Shown: positions 15,956 through 25,782 of the stretch, piece by piece
How the letters are laid out: the number at the start of each line of letters is the position of its first letter
Numbering within the stretch: position 1 is the first letter of the stretch
NCBI RefSeq assembly: GCF_001468065.1
Contig: NZ_LNYZ01000043.1
Span: 1 to 38,110, forward strand
Source of the DNA: Legionella steigerwaltii
Lineage (GTDB): Bacteria; Pseudomonadota; Gammaproteobacteria; Legionellales; Legionellaceae
Length of the DNA stretch: 38,110 nucleotides
Reading direction: 5' to 3'
The notes under the pieces: generated by a model
Databases searched by the model: none
What the model was told of the DNA's origin: nothing
The model's input: only the letters and a program-made list of their open reading frames with translations
Position numbers and translations under genes: made by a program

Positions 15956-17335
15956 CTAGGGCATCTCTCTTGGTTTGTGAGCTCCTTTTGCATAACGAAT
16001 TAATAGGGGCACAAATCCCAGCAGAATACCGCCTACTGCAACAATATCCGTCACCAAATCAAATTTAGGGATGCTAAAGCATCCGATAAAGATCAAAAAT
16101 AAAGCACTAAAAGTAGGCCAAATAATATAGCCAAGTAATTCAGCAACATTTTTCCATAAAAATCGATGGTACCAAGCACAAGCAAAACCAGTTAACGAAT
16201 AATAAAAAGCAACCAAAAGACCAAGCGCATGCACAGAGTCTTTAATAATAAGATTCACTGTTGAAAAATTAGAAGATAAAAATAATAAAATCACGCCCAA
16301 AAACCAGATAAAAAGAATTGCTATCCAGGGGGTATTTCGGGTTTGATGTAGGGTCGCATAACGTGGATGAATTATTTCATCACGTGCCTCAGCAAAAAGA
16401 GTTCGCGTAAATTGCACAATTGTAGTCTGTAAGGTGCCGATTGTACTGACCATCACGCAAAGAACTGCTAAGTAGCTCCATGGACGTGGCACTATTTTTT
16501 CTGCGACAGCAAAGATTACATTCGTTCCAGCATGCTTTATTTCATCATCATTGAGCGCCAGGAGCGTTACAATAGCAAAACTTACATAGATGCATACAAT
16601 AATCAATACAGACCAAAAGGCTCCCAGACCCGGCGCATGCCGAGTATTTTTTGTTTCCTCATTTAAATTAAGGGTAACATCCCAACCCCAATAGAAAAAC
16701 ACTGCAGTTAATGCACCTGTTGCAAACAAATCGGGAGTAAAGCTGGTAAATGAGAGCCATGAAAATGAGAAAGGATGTGCAGGAAGATGGGAAAATTTGA
16801 CTAACCCCACACCAATAATTATAAATAAGACGATCACTTCAAAACCAGTCATCAGAATCTGAAGGTATGCTGTGGGTTTAATCCCTGCAATCGCTATAGC
16901 TGAAATCATGGTTATCCAGAGTATGCTGGTAAAAGTCACCCACCCAGGACTTTCTACCAAATGAGGTGCGACGAGTAAGAGAGTTGCTGTAGCTGCAGGA
17001 ATGGAACCTGAAACCATAAACACAGCCGAAGAAACTAAAACGGCCCAGCCAGCAAAAAAACCTAAATAAACACCAAAAATTTTGGATATCCAGGCATAGG
17101 ATGCACCTGCATTAACAATTACTTTATTCAGATGAATAAATGCTAAAGAAATACCAAACATGATAAACCCGCAATATAAAATACTTCCCGGGGCTAAGGT
17201 ACCGACAGTAGCGACAAGTGTTGCTGTCGCTGCAGCAACACTAAAAGCAGGTGCTGACCCTGCTGTTCCCATGACGATGGATTCACCTATTCCCAAAGAA
17301 TCCGCAGCAAGCTTCCGTTCATTCTTCACATTCAT
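15956..17335 (-). CDS. APC superfamily amino acid permease
   Basis: A 459-residue secondary transporter with about 12 membrane helices. The first helix carries the APC motif GESIVMGTAGSAPAFSVAAA, and FFYWGWDVTLNLNEETKN corresponds to the conserved helix 6 region of amino acid/polyamine permeases. It likely imports or exchanges amino acids at the inner membrane. It is followed by the gene for a periplasmic binding protein, an unusual partner for a secondary carrier. The frame is open upstream to ATG 17383 and TTG 17431, but ATG 17335 gives the usual N-terminus just before the first helix. The gene diverges from the aminopeptidase gene. Confidence 0.85.
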   Translation of the reverse strand: MNVKNERKLAADSLGIGESIVMGTAGSAPAFSVAAATATLVATVGTLAPGSILYCGFIMFGISLAFIHLNKVIVNAGASYAWISKIFGVYLGFFAGWAVLVSSAVFMVSGSIPAATATLLLVAPHLVESPGWVTFTSILWITMISAIAIAGIKPTAYLQILMTGFEVIVLFIIIGVGLVKFSHLPAHPFSFSWLSFTSFTPDLFATGALTAVFFYWGWDVTLNLNEETKNTRHAPGLGAFWSVLIIVCIYVSFAIVTLLALNDDEIKHAGTNVIFAVAEKIVPRPWSYLAVLCVMVSTIGTLQTTIVQFTRTLFAEARDEIIHPRYATLHQTRNTPWIAILFIWFLGVILLFLSSNFSTVNLIIKDSVHALGLLVAFYYSLTGFACAWYHRFLWKNVAELLGYIIWPTFSALFLIFIGCFSIPKFDLVTDIVAVGGILLGFVPLLIRYAKGAHKPREMP

Positions 17336-17450
17336 TTCGTAAAAGTTCCCAACGATAAAATTAAGTTCTCTTTTACTAAGCATATCAATTTTTAGTGAAA
17401 TATGTTCTTCGTGCAAAAATTTATCACACAAAATTAAATTTATTTTATTT

Positions 17451-17479
17451 TTGACAAAAAATAAATCAGAACAAATAAT
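17451..17479 (+). promoter_or_regulatory. Sigma-70-type promoter for the M17 aminopeptidase
   Basis: Consensus -35 TTGACA (17451-17456), a 17-base spacer and -10 AATAAT (17474-17479), about 40 bases before the start at 17521. Confidence 0.5.
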
Positions 17480-17520
17480 TAATTATCAATTGCAAATAAA
17501 AATCGATCACAGGAACAAAC

Positions 17521-18885
17521 ATGCAAGCAGATCTCTTTTATACAGTAGATAGCGTCAGGCCAATTCCCCTTTATCTTATGTCTCAAAAACAATGGGAAGA
17601 ACAAAATCCTACATTCACTTCGGTTGAGCATAACTATTTTGGGCAAATGCAATTTACAGGAACAATTGGTGATTGTTGCTTGTTTTATAACAATGATGGT
17701 TTATTAGAGAAAGCCTATGTAGGGACTGGAGATGAAAATCAGGTCTTGGCAATGGCTCATGCAGCTCAATTATTGCCCGCGAATACCTATCAAGTTCAAG
17801 ATACTTGCTCTCAGGAAGCGGCCTTATATTGGGGATTGGCACAATATCGTTTTGAAAAATTCAAAGAAAACACTGCGCCACCCCGAGTCTTAGTGGTTGA
17901 GCCACAAGTGTTTAATGATTTACTTCTTTTAACTCAAACACACTTTTTAGTACGTGATCTAATCAATGAACCGGCCAGTGATCTGGGGCCTAAAGAACTG
18001 GCAGATGCAGTTGAAACATTAGCCCATACCTATGGCGCAAAATTTGAACAGTGGATAGGTAATGAATTGTTGCGTGATAATTTTCCAGCCATTCACGCTG
18101 TAGGCCGTGCAGCTCAGTCAGAACCACGCTTGCTCTCTTTAACCTGGGGTGATGAGAAAAATCCTCGTGTTGCCTTGGTGGGCAAGGGGGTTTGTTATGA
18201 TACAGGAGGCCTGAATATTAAATCTGCTTATGGCATGCGGATAATGAAAAAAGACATGGGCGGTGCTGCACATGTGATAGGACTCGCTCAATGGATTATG
18301 GCGCGTAATTTACCTGTTCGCTTACATTTGCTTATCCCTGCCGTAGAAAATGCCACAGGACCTAATGCATATAGACCAGGTGATATTTTAGTTATGCGCA
18401 ATGATTTAACAGTAGAGGTAGATAATACGGACGCAGAAGGACGTTTGATTTTGGCCGATGCTTTGGTCAAAGCATGTGAGGAACATCCCGATCTGTTGAT
18501 TGACTTCGCGACCTTAACCTCCTCAGCCCGTGTTTCTGTAGGCACTGAAATGTCCGCATTTTTCACAAATAACGAATCATTGGCCTCAGGAATAATTGAT
18601 GCATCTCATAAAGCAGCTGATCCGGTATGGCAATTACCTCTGTATGCACCTTATGAAAAATTCTTGCGGTCTTCGATTGCTGATATGACCAACTGCAGTG
18701 ATTATCCTTATGCAGGAGCAATTATAGCGGCTTTATTTCTCCAACGTTACATCACCAAAACAACACCATGGCTACATTTTGACATTATGGCCTGGAGTGA
18801 ACAGAGTAAACCTGGTAAACCAGAAGGTGGTGAAGTCATGGGATTACGTACTGTTATGGAATATTTGTTACGTGTTTATGGTTAG
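17521..18885 (+). CDS. Leucyl aminopeptidase family protein (M17)
   Basis: A 454-residue cytosolic dizinc aminopeptidase. Key M17 motifs are intact: GKGVCYDTGGLNIK with the metal-binding Lys and Asp, MKKDMGGAA with another metal Asp, and the signature NTDAEGRL with Asp and Glu ligands and the catalytic Arg. The N-terminal domain (about 1-150) is divergent, as is usual. The enzyme removes N-terminal residues from peptides. It is closer in size to the shorter M17 branch (about 430-460) than to PepA (about 500). Clear AGGA site before ATG 17521. The gene ends with TAG directly followed by ggtctgttt. Divergent from the amino acid transporter pair, so a shared amino acid supply role is plausible. 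Confidence 0.92.
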   Translation: MQADLFYTVDSVRPIPLYLMSQKQWEEQNPTFTSVEHNYFGQMQFTGTIGDCCLFYNNDGLLEKAYVGTGDENQVLAMAHAAQLLPANTYQVQDTCSQEAALYWGLAQYRFEKFKENTAPPRVLVVEPQVFNDLLLLTQTHFLVRDLINEPASDLGPKELADAVETLAHTYGAKFEQWIGNELLRDNFPAIHAVGRAAQSEPRLLSLTWGDEKNPRVALVGKGVCYDTGGLNIKSAYGMRIMKKDMGGAAHVIGLAQWIMARNLPVRLHLLIPAVENATGPNAYRPGDILVMRNDLTVEVDNTDAEGRLILADALVKACEEHPDLLIDFATLTSSARVSVGTEMSAFFTNNESLASGIIDASHKAADPVWQLPLYAPYEKFLRSSIADMTNCSDYPYAGAIIAALFLQRYITKTTPWLHFDIMAWSEQSKPGKPEGGEVMGLRTVMEYLLRVYG

Positions 18886-18935
18886 GGTCTGTTTGCATTT
18901 CTACTATCTTGGCCAAAATAGCGAAATGGAAACAG
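18885..18935. repeat. Long imperfect hairpin between convergent genes
   Basis: Arms ctgtttgcatttc (18889-18901) and gaaatggaaacag (18923-18935) pair at 12 of 13 bases, and the 21-base loop is itself near-palindromic (ctatcttggccaaaatag). There is no T-run, so a classical terminator is less likely than a small repeat; it still occupies the convergent junction. Confidence 0.6.
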
Positions 18936-18964
18936 CCACCTAAATGTTTTGTTGTTCAGCAAAA

Positions 18965-19525
18965 CTAAGCTAATTTAAATTCTGCCAGCGGATAGTAATT
19001 TTGCTTCCCTTTTTCAGGCCTACTTTCGATGAGATAAATCTTACCTACTGCAATTGGTGGAATAATCGGCATTTTTATTGTTTCTAATAGTTCGTGGGGC
19101 ACCTTATGCCGAATCACTCGTCCCAGAGTTAAATGCCCACGAAATGGGCGAGTTTCAACTGGAATATTCAAGGCAATTAGAGCGCTCCCAATCGCATCTG
19201 ACAGTGCAGCTAAAGTAGCCTGTGGTTGAACTGATAATGCAAGAACTTTAGGATGACGTGAGGTTGGAAACCATTCCCAATGCCCCAATTCAAGTTGAAA
19301 TGTCGGTAGATTTTTTATTGTCGTGTGCACCTGCTCAATCACAGATATTAACTGTTCCGGTGGTAAATTACCGAGAAATTGTAATGTAATATGCATTTTT
19401 TCAACCTGGACCCAACGAATATAGTCTGAAGAGATGGTTTCCTGTAAAGAGTGTAAACAGCTCGATAGTTTACCTTGTGTTTTATTTGGAAAGTTAATTG
19501 CAAAAAAAACGCGTAATGGATGCAT
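18965..19525 (-). CDS. thpR: RNA 2',3'-cyclic phosphodiesterase (ThpR/LigT, 2H family)
   Basis: A 186-residue protein with both HxTx motifs of the 2H phosphoesterase family: HITL at 45-48 (MHITLQFLGN) and HLTL at 131-134 (RGHLTLGRV). It starts with the typical LRVFFAINFPN. E. coli ThpR opens 2',3'-cyclic phosphates to 2'-phosphates in RNA, and can ligate tRNA halves in vitro. The length matches the family (about 175-190). It is a single gene behind TGAGGGAA. Convergent with the aminopeptidase gene. Confidence 0.92.
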   Translation of the reverse strand: MHPLRVFFAINFPNKTQGKLSSCLHSLQETISSDYIRWVQVEKMHITLQFLGNLPPEQLISVIEQVHTTIKNLPTFQLELGHWEWFPTSRHPKVLALSVQPQATLAALSDAIGSALIALNIPVETRPFRGHLTLGRVIRHKVPHELLETIKMPIIPPIAVGKIYLIESRPEKGKQNYYPLAEFKLA

Positions 19526-19842
19526 TATTCCCTCACAAAAACCGTACGCAAAGTCTCAAGATACTTTATTTTATTTAATCGATTCATCGTATGAAGCATG
19601 ATTGGATATCCCTCATCACAATAACACGGCTATATACTATAATAGTATCAAAATTGAACAAATTAAATGGATGTGCACTTAACATTAAAAGATAAAAACA
19701 TCACAAAACAACATCCTAATTAAGTCTTTATAAAACTTACTTAATGAATTGATTCACAGGCAATTCGATCTATCCCCAATAATCATGAGGTTATGGATAA
19801 ACTATAACTGAGATGATAGCATTGGTATTTTGTTCAAGACGA

Positions 19843-21810
19843 ATGAAATACCGACCCGATATTGATGGACTCAGAGCCATTGCGATTGTACTGGTCTTAA
19901 CTTATCACGGAGGACTCTCCTTTTTTCCATCAGGATTTATAGGGGTTGACGTATTTTTTGTTATCTCTGGCTTTCTTATTACCCGCATTATCCATGAATC
20001 ACTTCAACAAGGTTCCTTTTCTTTTTCAGACTTTTACAATCGAAGACTATGGCGTTTACAGCCTGTATTTATTTGTTTGCTCCTTTCGACTACTGCATTC
20101 GCTTTATTGTTTTTTTTACCTGATGATTTAATGCAATACAGTAGAAGTGCACGCAAAACCTCTTTATTTTTATCTAATTTATTTTTTGATAAAACGACCA
20201 CTGATTATTTTTCACCAGATACACATCAGATTCCTTTGCTCCATACTTGGTCTCTTTCAATAGAATGGCAATGCTATTTCCTTTTACCGTGTCTTATCTA
20301 TGGATTGCATCGTTTTTCCCCTAAAAGATACTTGATTCCGCTTCTAATCGGACTGACTTTTATCGCTTTTCTCGGCTCGTTATACAATTCGAAAACTTTG
20401 TCTGCACATACATACTACTTATTTTCCAGCAGAATTTTTGAGTTTTTAATTGGCTCTTGTGTCGTCTTCATTCCGGTGACTTTTTTTGTCAAAAATAAAT
20501 ATCTTTTAAACCTACTTGGAAGTCTGGCATTAATCACCCTACTGTATCTTGCCAGCTCTAATCCTATTTTGGCCGGTTACCCTAATGAATATGCTTTTGC
20601 AGTGTGTATTGCAACAGGATTACTTATCCTCATAGGGACATGTTCTCCTAGAAATATCTTGAGCCAATTCCTTTCGAGTAAGCCTCTGGTTTTCATAGGA
20701 CTATTATCTTATTCTCTCTATATTTGGCATTGGGTTGTTTTTTCATTTCTGAGATATCAAAGTATCTTAGAAACCCCCTTTGTTTTATTAGGTGCATTTG
20801 GCCTAACTTTTGTTTTAGCTTATCTCTCATGGCGGTTTATTGAAAAACCTTCAATACGCTGCAAGCAAATGCAATTTCGTTATGCTTTTGTGCTCCTATT
20901 ATTAGCTCCTATAATTGCCCTACATCTGACTGACTATTTCATTAAAATAAATCAGGGATTTCCTCAACGTTTTAATGATGAACTATTAACCATATATCAA
21001 CAATTAAACCAATACGACAGCCCACAAAGAGCTTTATGCATGGCTGACTCTTCGAATAAAATCAATAGACAATGCACCATCGGTGCCAAAAAATCAGACA
21101 GCAAACATGCATTAATGATCGGGGATTCATTTGCCAATCATAATTGGGGTTTTATGGACGTTCTAGGACAAGCAGCAAATGTCTCCATTTTAATGCAGAC
21201 TGTATCTTCCTGCTTAACCTTACCTGATATTTATCTTTATGATTGGTGGAATTTTAAAAATCAAATCTATCCACTCTGTCATGAGCTGACCAAAAAGTTT
21301 TATCAAATGATTCAAAATCATCACTATGATTATGTCATCATTGGAGAATTATGGAGTAATTATCTCGGTGATAAAATCATAAATAACTTGGGTGATAAAC
21401 GCTCTTATCGTTTAGCCCGAAAAAGATTTATAACCGCTTTAGACAGAGCACTCTCAATCATTATTGCCTCAGGAGCAAAACCTGTACTCATTCATGCAAC
21501 GGCGACAATGCAAAACAATTTCCATGATTGTTTTTTTAAACATATAAAACTAAGAACCTCTTATAAGCCTCACGAATGTGATTTTACCTTTAATGAAGTT
21601 CAATGGTTAAATCAGTTGTTTAAGCAAATGAAAAGTAAGTACCCACAATTAATCATAATCGACCCTAAAGAAGTACAATGTATGAAAAATATCTGTAAAG
21701 CAGACGTTAACGGCATTCCCATATATCGTGATGCTGGCCATATTACTGATTATGCGTCTTATCAATTTGGGAAACTTTACTTACAAAAATTTCCCAATCC
21801 TTTAGTGTAG
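19843..21810 (+). CDS. Acyltransferase 3 / SGNH protein (OafA/OatA-like O-acetyltransferase)
   Basis: A 655-residue inner membrane protein in two parts. Residues about 1-350 form the acyltransferase-3 domain with 10-11 helices, opening with YRPDIDGLRAIAI, the conserved His of LTYHGG, and GVDVFFVISGFLIT. Residues about 400-655 form a periplasmic SGNH domain: GDSFANHNWG (block I Ser) and DAGHITDYAS (Asp/His block V). Such fusions transfer acetyl groups to O-antigen, LPS or peptidoglycan. No other LPS genes lie nearby. Start at MKYRPDIDG is the family norm; an upstream ATG at 19813 would add ten residues. The stop TAG lies inside a palindromic repeat, so the natural C-terminus may have been changed. 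Confidence 0.88.
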   Translation: MKYRPDIDGLRAIAIVLVLTYHGGLSFFPSGFIGVDVFFVISGFLITRIIHESLQQGSFSFSDFYNRRLWRLQPVFICLLLSTTAFALLFFLPDDLMQYSRSARKTSLFLSNLFFDKTTTDYFSPDTHQIPLLHTWSLSIEWQCYFLLPCLIYGLHRFSPKRYLIPLLIGLTFIAFLGSLYNSKTLSAHTYYLFSSRIFEFLIGSCVVFIPVTFFVKNKYLLNLLGSLALITLLYLASSNPILAGYPNEYAFAVCIATGLLILIGTCSPRNILSQFLSSKPLVFIGLLSYSLYIWHWVVFSFLRYQSILETPFVLLGAFGLTFVLAYLSWRFIEKPSIRCKQMQFRYAFVLLLLAPIIALHLTDYFIKINQGFPQRFNDELLTIYQQLNQYDSPQRALCMADSSNKINRQCTIGAKKSDSKHALMIGDSFANHNWGFMDVLGQAANVSILMQTVSSCLTLPDIYLYDWWNFKNQIYPLCHELTKKFYQMIQNHHYDYVIIGELWSNYLGDKIINNLGDKRSYRLARKRFITALDRALSIIIASGAKPVLIHATATMQNNFHDCFFKHIKLRTSYKPHECDFTFNEVQWLNQLFKQMKSKYPQLIIIDPKEVQCMKNICKADVNGIPIYRDAGHITDYASYQFGKLYLQKFPNPLV

Positions 21811-21888
21811 CCTGGATGCAGCGCCCAGGAAACCCGGGGGGCCTACACCAACAAAACCCGGGTTCCGCTTCGCTGCACCCAGACTACA
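21806..21888. repeat. Palindromic repeat, copy 4 (overlaps a stop codon)
   Basis: Arms tgtagcctggatgcagcgcc...aacccggg and cccgggttccgcttcgctgc...acccagactaca. The left arm is partly decayed. It lies between convergent genes and its first bases (tgtag) provide the stop codon of the acyltransferase gene. Confidence 0.85.
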
Positions 21889-21915
21889 GAACTAGCTCAC
21901 CGTTCGGTGATTAGG

Positions 21916-24486
21916 TTATGGACCCTGATCTTCAATCCACCGCCACATCAGTCTCTTTTTAATAATTTCCACTAAAAAAAGATAAGTTAGAGTTGCAGCA
22001 ACTAAAAACAAGAAATAGGATGGCGGTAAAGGGACAAATCCCCAAAATGTAGCAAGTGATGTAAAAGGCAATACAGTAGCAATAAAAACTACAGATAATA
22101 CCATGATGATTAAGGGATTACTGGGCTTACTTTGCCAAGGGCTTTTCACTGAGCGAATCACAAATACTACCAGTGTTTGAGTCGCTAAAGATTCAACAAA
22201 CCAACCAGTTTGAAACAATGCTTCGGTTGCCGCAAAAACCTTCAACATCACAAAAAAAGTGATAAAATCAAAAATGGAGCTGATGGGGCCAATATAAAAC
22301 ATAAACTTGCGAATAATCCCTATATCCCAATGTTTTGGTTTACGCGCAAAACTAGGGTCTACATTATCCGTTGGAATCACAATTTGCGATGTATCATAAA
22401 GAAGATTATTTAAAAGAATTTGCGTTGGTAGCATCGGTAAAAAAGGCAACAGAAGAATAGCACCCGCCATACTTAACATGTTCCCGAAATTAGAACTGGT
22501 ACCCATCATAAGGTATTTCATTACATTTCCGAATGATTTGCGTCCTTCGAGAATCCCTTTCAACAACACGCTTAAATGACGTTTTAATAAGATAATATCC
22601 GCTGCTTCACGCGCTACATCCACCGCACCCGCAACAGAAATTCCTACATCAGCCGAATGCAATGAAGGAACATCATTAATTCCATCCCCAATATATCCTA
22701 CTACATGTCCCCGAGCACGAAGCACACTAATAATACGTTGTTTTTGCATAGGGGAAATTCGAGCAAACACATCGACCTCTTCTGCAATCTCTCCTAATGC
22801 CATATCCGTAATATGATTCAATTGCTCACCAAGAAGCATCCGATTTGCATCAAGGCCAACTTGCTGACAGACATGGCGTGTAACCAATTCATTATCACCA
22901 GTCAAAATTTTTATTTTGACCCCTTCTTTAAATAATTTCTTGATGATTGTCGGAGTTTCCTCAAGAGGAGGGTCGAAAAAAGCAAGGAACCCTGCCACAA
23001 CCATGCTCTTTTCATCCGGAATATGATAAGAAGCTTTTGTTTCGATTTCACGGTAAGCAACAGCCAATGTGCGATAACCTTGCTCACTTAAGGATAAAAA
23101 AGTGGATTCAATTTTTTTACGTGTCGTGTCATCCAAGGAATGGATTTTTCCATCCAGCTCATAATGGGTACAATCGCAGATCACAAACTCGGGAGCACCT
23201 TTGGCAATCAGCATGTGCGAACCACTTTTATCGACAACAACACTGGAGCGACGTCGTTCAAAATCGAAAGGAATTTCATCTACCTTATGATAGGTTTGTA
23301 CGTCTGGATGATCGTGTTTTAAGATCGCTGCATCCAGAGGATTAATGTTTACTCTTTTTAATACCGCCATGTTAAATGGATTAGGAATCTCCGTACCACA
23401 TAAACTATTTAAATAGGCCAACAACATCACGTTCTCGGATTTATTTCCCAGAGGGTCAATATATTGCTCCAAAATCATTTCACCAGTGGTGATAGTACCG
23501 GTTTTATCACTACAAAGAATATCAATACTGCCAAAATTCTGAATTGCGGATAAATTTTTGACAATCACATTTTTCTTTGCCATATGTACTGCACCTGCGG
23601 CGAGCGTCACAGTAGTAATCATCGGCAATAGCTCAGGAGTAAGTCCAACAGCTAAGGCTACTGCAAATAACAGAGATTCAAGCAAAGAGCGTTTTAAATA
23701 AATATTAACCGCAAACACGAAGACCACGAGAAAAAAAACCACCTTCATAATAAACAAACCAAAGCGGGTAATTCCCTTTTCAAATTCGGTATGCGGTGCA
23801 ACTTTGGAAAGACTTTTGACAATATCACCAAACTGAGTATTCTGTCCGGTTGCTACAACTACAGCTGTAGCAGTACCACTAACTACTGATGAGCCTGAAA
23901 AAACCGCATTTTTTGCCTCTTGGGGATTTTGAGGAGTACTACTCTCTTGAATTGCTTCTTTTTCAACAGGTAAGGACTCACCAGTAAGCGCAGCTTGTTG
24001 AACATGCAGGTCCTTCGCTTTTAGTAGTAGAGCATCAGCAGGAATCAAGTCGCCGGCTACAAGACGGATAATATCGCCAGAAACCAATTCGCGGCATGGG
24101 ATTTCGCCCCATTGACCATCTCGTAAAACATTTGCAGTGGATGCAATATGCTTCTGCAATTTTTTCATGGCTACCAAAGAGCGATGGCTTTGAAAATAAT
24201 CCAAGCCAATACTCATAATCACCATAATAATGATAATCACAGAGCTCACAACATTCCCAGTAAATGCTGAAACCACAGCCGCGATTAACAATATCGCAAT
24301 AAGAGGATTCGTTGAGTGCGAAATTGCCTCCATAATAACCAGTCGATAAGGGCTTTGTCTCATTTCATTAAACCCATACAATGCTTGCCTTTTTTGGGCT
24401 TCCGCATGAGTTAAACCATTAAGAGAACTACTTAGTTTGGTGAGTACTGCTTGATTGTTCAAAGTGACTAACGACAGTAAATCCAT
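21916..24486 (-). CDS. Magnesium-translocating P-type ATPase (MgtA/MgtB type)
   Basis: An 856-residue P3B ATPase that imports Mg2+ from the periplasm. Motifs: LTGES (168-172, actuator domain), the ion-site helix GLTPELLPMI (281-290), phosphorylation site DKTGT with Asp327, a nucleotide-binding domain, LTGDN and the hinge GDGINDVPSLHSADVGISV. A cluster of helices at the C-terminus has the MgtA-type NNLLYDTSQIVIPTDNVD. It is a little shorter than E. coli MgtA (898), mainly in the N-terminal tail. No mgtL-like leader is evident in the 72 bases between it and the upstream hydrolase gene, with which it may be co-transcribed. A calcium-type P-ATPase is less likely given these motifs. Confidence 0.92.
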   Translation of the reverse strand: MDLLSLVTLNNQAVLTKLSSSLNGLTHAEAQKRQALYGFNEMRQSPYRLVIMEAISHSTNPLIAILLIAAVVSAFTGNVVSSVIIIIMVIMSIGLDYFQSHRSLVAMKKLQKHIASTANVLRDGQWGEIPCRELVSGDIIRLVAGDLIPADALLLKAKDLHVQQAALTGESLPVEKEAIQESSTPQNPQEAKNAVFSGSSVVSGTATAVVVATGQNTQFGDIVKSLSKVAPHTEFEKGITRFGLFIMKVVFFLVVFVFAVNIYLKRSLLESLLFAVALAVGLTPELLPMITTVTLAAGAVHMAKKNVIVKNLSAIQNFGSIDILCSDKTGTITTGEMILEQYIDPLGNKSENVMLLAYLNSLCGTEIPNPFNMAVLKRVNINPLDAAILKHDHPDVQTYHKVDEIPFDFERRRSSVVVDKSGSHMLIAKGAPEFVICDCTHYELDGKIHSLDDTTRKKIESTFLSLSEQGYRTLAVAYREIETKASYHIPDEKSMVVAGFLAFFDPPLEETPTIIKKLFKEGVKIKILTGDNELVTRHVCQQVGLDANRMLLGEQLNHITDMALGEIAEEVDVFARISPMQKQRIISVLRARGHVVGYIGDGINDVPSLHSADVGISVAGAVDVAREAADIILLKRHLSVLLKGILEGRKSFGNVMKYLMMGTSSNFGNMLSMAGAILLLPFLPMLPTQILLNNLLYDTSQIVIPTDNVDPSFARKPKHWDIGIIRKFMFYIGPISSIFDFITFFVMLKVFAATEALFQTGWFVESLATQTLVVFVIRSVKSPWQSKPSNPLIIMVLSVVFIATVLPFTSLATFWGFVPLPPSYFLFLVAATLTYLFLVEIIKKRLMWRWIEDQGP

Positions 24487-24558
24487 TTATTTCTACCCAT
24501 TCTATGCTTCGCTTGTTTGCGTCATCAATGCAGTTGATTTTATGATTTTGAAAAACAT

Positions 24559-25743
24559 TTATAACTTACTAAGCCATGCATAAATTTTTGCACTAAATAA
24601 TCTTGGTGCAAGCGGTTCGCAATGGCCACCCGTCCCCTCTTCCTCATTAAAAAGAATGTATTCTTTTTTGCACTGTAACCGATCATAGAGTTTTTTTGCC
24701 TGACCTAATGTGATGTACTCTAAAGTATTATCACAAACCAACATGGGACATTGAATGTTTTCAACTAATCCTGTCACAGTGTAATCACGAGCTTTAGTAA
24801 GCATTTCTTCAATGGTTTTAGCACCAAATCGCCATTTTCGGCTTTCTAACATAAAGCGTAAATGTTCATCTTTTTTCATAATTTGTGTTACAGCCTGCTC
24901 TATGGAAACATTGTTTAAATCAGGAAACTTCGCCACCAACGAATGAAATTTAGCTTCTAGATTACCACTTGCATCCAATATTCCAGGATCAACAATACAT
25001 GCTGCAATTCGTTTTTCTTTGGTTACAGCCCGGGTGGCAAGATAACCACCAAAGCTGCGTCCAATTAAGAAAATCTTATTGGGGTCGATTTCCGGGCGCT
25101 TGATAATAAAATCAACAACGTGTTTGATCACGCGCTCCCAATCAGGAATAAAGGGTATTTTATTTAAACGCAACATACTGCCTTGGCCAGGGCCTTCAAA
25201 AGTCAAACAATGAAAACCTCGACTTAATGCTTCAGCCGCCGTACTAAAATAAGCTTCTTCCTTGGTGCTATCCCCTCCACCAGTATCAATTAAAATGGGC
25301 CTGGGATGATTTGTGGCATGATTCAGATACAAATAACCAGGTAAGGGGGTTTGCTCAAAGGGAATTGCTACCTTTTCCACAGGACTTTCAAAAAACTCAA
25401 GCGCCTGATGGAAAGCGCGAATACTGCATTGCAAGGCGCGTTCAATTCGCGGATCTGAAGGTTCATCCTCTAGGAAAAAATAAGCGGTTCGATAATAAGT
25501 AGAGGCGCGCAGAAAGGCTAATTTTGCATCAAAGTGCAACCCTTGACTACGACAAGTTTCAGCCATGCTGTAATTATTATCAGCAAAAGCAGACCAACGC
25601 GCAAACCAACTTTCTTTATTGCCAGGTTCTATTTGATTCGCGATTGCAAGACACTCACCAATTTCGGCTCCCTGGTAGGTAGCACACCCTAAGCTTCTGA
25701 GTAACTGGGCATTAAAAAGCGTCGATTTAATTAGCTCTTGCAT
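24559..25743 (-). CDS. FrsA-like alpha/beta hydrolase
   Basis: A 394-residue soluble esterase/peptidase-like protein. It has an N-terminal helical region (about 1-120), a beta-rich entry at about 125-150, an oxyanion-hole loop DTGGGDST (153-160), the nucleophile elbow GRSFGG with Ser230, and catalytic His374 in GTGGHCEP; the acid is probably Asp338 or Glu342. The arrangement, with a helical lid before the hydrolase core, resembles the FrsA / 2,6-dihydroxypseudooxynicotine hydrolase group, which cleaves esters or C-C bonds. No signal peptide; cytosolic or possibly translocated. Substrate unknown. Strong AAGGA site before ATG 25743. Confidence 0.85.
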   Translation of the reverse strand: MQELIKSTLFNAQLLRSLGCATYQGAEIGECLAIANQIEPGNKESWFARWSAFADNNYSMAETCRSQGLHFDAKLAFLRASTYYRTAYFFLEDEPSDPRIERALQCSIRAFHQALEFFESPVEKVAIPFEQTPLPGYLYLNHATNHPRPILIDTGGGDSTKEEAYFSTAAEALSRGFHCLTFEGPGQGSMLRLNKIPFIPDWERVIKHVVDFIIKRPEIDPNKIFLIGRSFGGYLATRAVTKEKRIAACIVDPGILDASGNLEAKFHSLVAKFPDLNNVSIEQAVTQIMKKDEHLRFMLESRKWRFGAKTIEEMLTKARDYTVTGLVENIQCPMLVCDNTLEYITLGQAKKLYDRLQCKKEYILFNEEEGTGGHCEPLAPRLFSAKIYAWLSKL

Positions 25744-25782
25744 TTATAAATGTCCTTATTCCTTTATCTGGTCTATTGAAAT

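Noticed and set aside
22947..23345. 132-codon open frame on the plus strand
   Set aside because: Antisense to the P-type ATPase nucleotide-binding domain, whose motifs are unambiguous.
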